The notes below the pieces were generated by a model. The model made no database searches and was not told the origin of the DNA. It saw only the letters and a list, made by a program, of their open reading frames with translations. DNA of 64,000 bases from Callipepla californica brunnescens. Lineage: Eukaryota; Chordata; Aves; Galliformes; Odontophoridae. Shown here piece after piece: positions 60,401 to 64,000 of this stretch. The stretch is from positions 143,501 to 207,500 of the forward strand of contig JALIRH010000112.1 in the NCBI GenBank assembly GCA_023055505.1, given 5' to 3'. The stretch's first letter is position 1; each line of letters starts with the position of its first letter. Position numbers and translations under genes: made by a program.

Positions 60401-62039
60401 AGTTAAATTGTTAGTTTTAGGGTTAGGGTGAAGGATTGCTTTAGTTCTAGTATTAGGGTGTTTGGGGTTAGGGTTAGGGTAAGGATTTTGGAGTGGATTA
60501 GGTTTAGGGTCAGGTTTGGGGGAGTTTTGGGGTTAGGGTTAGATTTAGGATTAGGGTTAGCAAAAAAGTTGTTTTAGTTTTAGTTTAGGTTAGTGCTAGG
60601 ATTAGGTTGAGTGTTCTTGTGAAGTTTAGGTTTAGGGTTAGGTTTAGGTTTAGATTGAGGTTTAGGGTAAGGAGTAGGGTTAATTTGACTTTTAGGGTCA
60701 GAGTAGAGTTAAGTCGTGTTAGGGTTAAGGTTAAGAACAGGATTCAGATTCCAATTAGGTTTTGGGTTCCTACTAGGGATAGGCCTCAAATTAGTGTTAA
60801 GGTTAGGGTTAGGGTTAGGTATAGGGAAAGGGTTAGTGTTAAGGCCAGGGCAAGTGTATGGTTTAGGGTAAAGATTGGATTTAGGGTTAGGTTTAGATGT
60901 AGGTTTGGTTTGATCGTTAGGGTGTGAGAAGGCACCGGCCTTGGATTTCATTTGGAGATTGGGTAAGGTTTAGGAATAGGAATAACATTGGTGTTTAAAA
61001 GATGATTAGTGTTAGTATTAGGGATAGGGTTACGGTTAGAGTTTAGTTAGGGTTGTTAGTTTTAGAGTGAGGGATAGGGGTATGGTTTGGTCTAGTACTT
61101 GGGTTAGGGTTTGGGATAGTCATAGCATTAGTGTTAGGGTTAGGGTTCCGTTAGGGTTGTGGTAATCTGATGCTAGGTGTCGGGATTAGGGTTGTGCTTA
61201 AATGTGGGTTTGGTTTGAGGGTCAGAGTTAGGGTTAGGGTAGAGTTAGAATTAGGGTAAGAGCTAGGATTAGGTTTAGGATTAGGATAAAGATTAGGTTA
61301 GGATTAGTGTTGGCTTTAGGGTTGTGTCTGGGAGAAGGGTTAGTGTTAGGGATAGACTTAGGGTAAGAGTAAGTGTTAGGGATAGGCATAGGTTTTGGGA
61401 AAGTTTCAGAGTTTGGACTGGATTTATGATTAGGGTTAGGGTCAAAGATTTTTTGAGATTTGTGATTAGATTTAGGGAGAAAAGTAGGCTGACTTGTGGT
61501 GTTAGCAGTAGGTTTAGGTTTAGGTTTAGGTTTAGGATTCCATTTGTATTTATTGATCGAGGTTGGGTTAGTTGGAGTGTAAAGGTCAGAGTAGGGTTAG
61601 GCCTTGGGATAGGGTTAAGGTTTGGAATAGGATTAGGATTCAAATGATGTTACGGGTTGGTGTTAGGGTTAGGGAAAGGTTAGGATCAGGGTTGAGGTCA
61701 GGGTTAGGTATAGGAAAAGGGTTAGTGTTAGGGCTAGGGCAATTGGAAGGGTTAGGCTTAGGCTTAGATATTAGGGTTAGGTTTAGGCGGAGGTTTGGTT
61801 GGAGTGTCAGGGTGAGAGAAGGGGTAGGCCTGGGGTTTGGTTTTGGGTTACATCATACAAATCATCCCATACATTAGCTGGGGTGGGAGGTGCAAGGAAC
61901 AGCCAGCAAAGTGCTGAGTTCATTCCAATCAGAAGACCTGAAGATCGGGTAGCTACTATCAAACCGTTTGTGTTGCCAATTCCGATGATATTTATGGGGC
62001 CCTGATGTTATGGTTCAGTGGGGAGTCACTATCAAGTCC
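57408..62039. repeat. Higher-order repeat unit 3 (4632 bp)
   Basis: A near-identical third copy with switch at about 60350-60375 and spacer at 61848-62039. It shares the TTATTGATCG variant with unit 2, so units 2 and 3 are closer to each other in that region than to unit 1. Confidence 0.93.
61848..62039 (+). pseudogene. Spacer of unit 3: same protease remnant
   Basis: Third copy, with AGAAGACCTG where units 1 and 2 have AGAGGACCTG. The frame break is the same as in the other copies. Confidence 0.55.
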
Positions 62040-64000
62040 AAACCCAATCCAAACCCCAAACCTACTCCTATTCCTAAACCTTATCTTAACCCTAAACCAA
62101 ACCCAAACCCAAGGCCCTCCCCTTCTCTCAGCCTAACACTCAAACTAACCTAAACCCGAAACTAACCCTACATTTATCCTAATCTTATCCATATTCTAAG
62201 GCCTAACCCTACTCTGACCGGAAAGCTCATGTTGTCTAAAATCTACCCCTTACCTAAAACCTAAATCGACAAAAAAACCTAACCCGAAACCTCAACCTAA
62301 CTCTTCTCCTAACTAGAACACCAGCACTTCACCTTACCCTAACTGGAAACCTAGGACTAAATCCTTACCTTGTCCAGAACCCTATTCCTAACCCAAACCA
62401 GAATTCGAACCTCTACCCTAACCAAAACCCTTCCCCTAAACCTAAACCTAATGCTACCCTCAACCAAACCCTAGCCCTAAATCCTACCCTAAAACCAACA
62501 CCACGTTTAAGCTCAAACCTCAAGCCTCAAAGAAAGCATCAGATTACCGCAGATCTCACCTAACACTAACCCCAATCCAATCCCTACTACTAACCCCAAA
62601 CCCAATCCAAACACCAAAACTATTCCTATTCCTAAACCTAACACTAAGCCAGAACCAAACCCAAGGCCTACCCCTTCTCTCAGCCTGACACTCAAACTAA
62701 CCTAGACCTGAACGCAACGCTAAATCAAATACTAAAACTCACCCTTAGCCAAGGCCCTTTTAGGACCCTTCCCTGGTCCTAAAACTAAAGAGAACCCTAC
62801 CCCTTCCACTAAACCTTCATCTACATCCCTAACCCTTACCCTAAACCTAAATCTACACCAAAACCTAACCCTAACCCTAACATGTCTTCTAACTGTAAAA
62901 CTAACGCTTCACCTAACCCGAACTGAAACCCCAGGACTAAACCTTACCTAACACCTAGCTATATTCCTAACCCTATCCTGAAACCTAACGTTAACCCTAA
63001 CCCTAAAAACAACTTGGAACCAAACCCTAACCCTAACCTAACCCTTATCAGAACCCTAAATCTAATCCTAACCGTTACCTCAATTGAACTCCAATTCTTC
63101 CTGAAATCTAAATGGGACCTTCAAACCAACCCCAGATTGAAGCCCAACCCTAAACCTAACACAAAGCATTAGATTACCACAGCCATCACCTAACTCTAAC
63201 CCCAGCCTTAACGCTAATACTATCCCAAACACTATTCCAATTCCTAAACCCAACACAAACCCAAAAACACAAAGCCTACAATTCTCACAGCCTAACACTG
63301 AAAGGAAACCTAAATCTTACCCTAACTCTAAAATTAATCCAAAGCATGACCACAATTTAAACTCTAAATCTACCTTCAAACTAAAGCTGACCCTAACACC
63401 AACCTCAAGTAAAAGCCCAACCCTAAGCCTAACACAAAGCATTAGATTACCACAACGCTCACCTAACTTCTAACCCCCACCCTAACACTAATACTAAAGC
63501 AATCAGATTCCAAATACTAACCCAATTCCTATTCTGAAACCCAAAACTATTCCAAAAACAAACCCAAGGCCTAACCTTTCTCTCACCCTAACAATCAAAG
63601 AAAACCTATTCCTAAACCTAATCCTAAATCTAGTCCTAACCCTAACCCTCACCCTTAATCTAACCCCAACCCCCACCCAGAAGCTAACACTTAGCATTGT
63701 ACAATACCTAAACGTACCCCTAATCCTTATCACTAAACCTAAAAGGAACCTGAAACATAGTGCTAAATCCGAACCCTAACCCTGAAGACTAATGCTAACA
63801 ATGAACCAATTCCTATACCTTTTCCTTCCTCCAAATTGATTCCTAGCACTAACCCTAACCCTACATTAACCCTATCCTAACCCTAACCCTAACCCTAGCC
63901 CTAAACCACATTAACCCTAACCCTAACCCTAACCCTAACCCTAACCCTAAACCTAATGCTAACCCTTACCCTACCCTAACCCTAACCCTACCATACCCTA
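62040..64000. repeat. Higher-order repeat unit 4 (partial)
   Basis: The first 1.96 kb of a fourth unit, all C-rich arm, cut by the window edge. It has a private change in the CCCTAA tract near 63870-63915, where an extra ACATTAACCC phrase appears. Confidence 0.92.

Noticed and set aside
48573..63733. ORFs of 60-116 codons recurring every 4.63 kb
   Set aside because: They recur because the higher-order unit recurs. Composition is that of telomere-like hexamers, and frames shift between copies with small indels.

Overview
The window looks like a bird subtelomere or a heterochromatic microchromosome/W-type region. Three things point to a bird: a CR1 LINE fragment, LTR retroelements of avian style, and a broken copy of the vertebrate nuclear export receptor gene XPO1 with large introns. 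A galliform is my guess, not a proof. There is no bacterial or operon-type content. About four fifths of the window is tandem repeat. Most apparent reading frames are by-products of repeat units that happen to lack stop codons, and I have not called them as genes.

Layout from left to right. 1-3708: degenerate C-rich telomere-like repeat (CCCTAA variants) with a looser ~600-bp periodicity. 3709-9432: a ~10-bp minisatellite (AGAATGTCAC/AGAATGTCAG type), interrupted by two solo LTRs (4691-5607 and 6781-7113), each with a 5-bp target-site duplication. 9433-19754: a 12-bp G-rich minisatellite (GGGGCAGCTATG type), interrupted at 13377-14215 by a CpG island that carries ETS sites and, on the minus strand, a plausible first coding exon with a splice donor. 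19755-24179: the 5' half of a minus-strand endogenous retrovirus (ERV-A): LTR, tRNA-Lys-type primer binding site, an extra membrane-protein ORF before gag, gag, protease, RT and the start of RNase H. It is cut off where the minisatellite begins. 24180-24745: CR1 fragment on the minus strand. 24874-27741: four consecutive XPO1-like exons on the plus strand with splice sites, but with a nonsense codon in the first. One intron holds an exact 139-bp copy of part of ERV-A.

28486-36960: G-rich (TTAGGG-variant) subtelomeric repeat, split by a second, badly decayed gamma-like endogenous retrovirus (ERV-B, about 29944-35540, plus strand, tRNA-His-type primer binding site). 36961-47635: about 19 copies of a ~590-bp satellite, including a near-identical 1773-bp tandem duplication. 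47636-64000: C-rich telomere-like DNA that becomes a higher-order repeat of about 4.63 kb (3.4 copies from 48101). Each unit has a C-rich arm, an abrupt switch to a G-rich arm, and a ~190-bp spacer that resembles the end of a class II retroviral protease.

No set of genes here forms a working pathway. The story is one of repeat expansion, retroelement insertion and segmental capture. The items most likely to be alive are the CpG-island promoter and exon, and the intact pre-gag membrane ORF of ERV-A. The most unusual structures are the strand-switching telomere-like higher-order repeat and a motif shared in both orientations across the telomere-like blocks.
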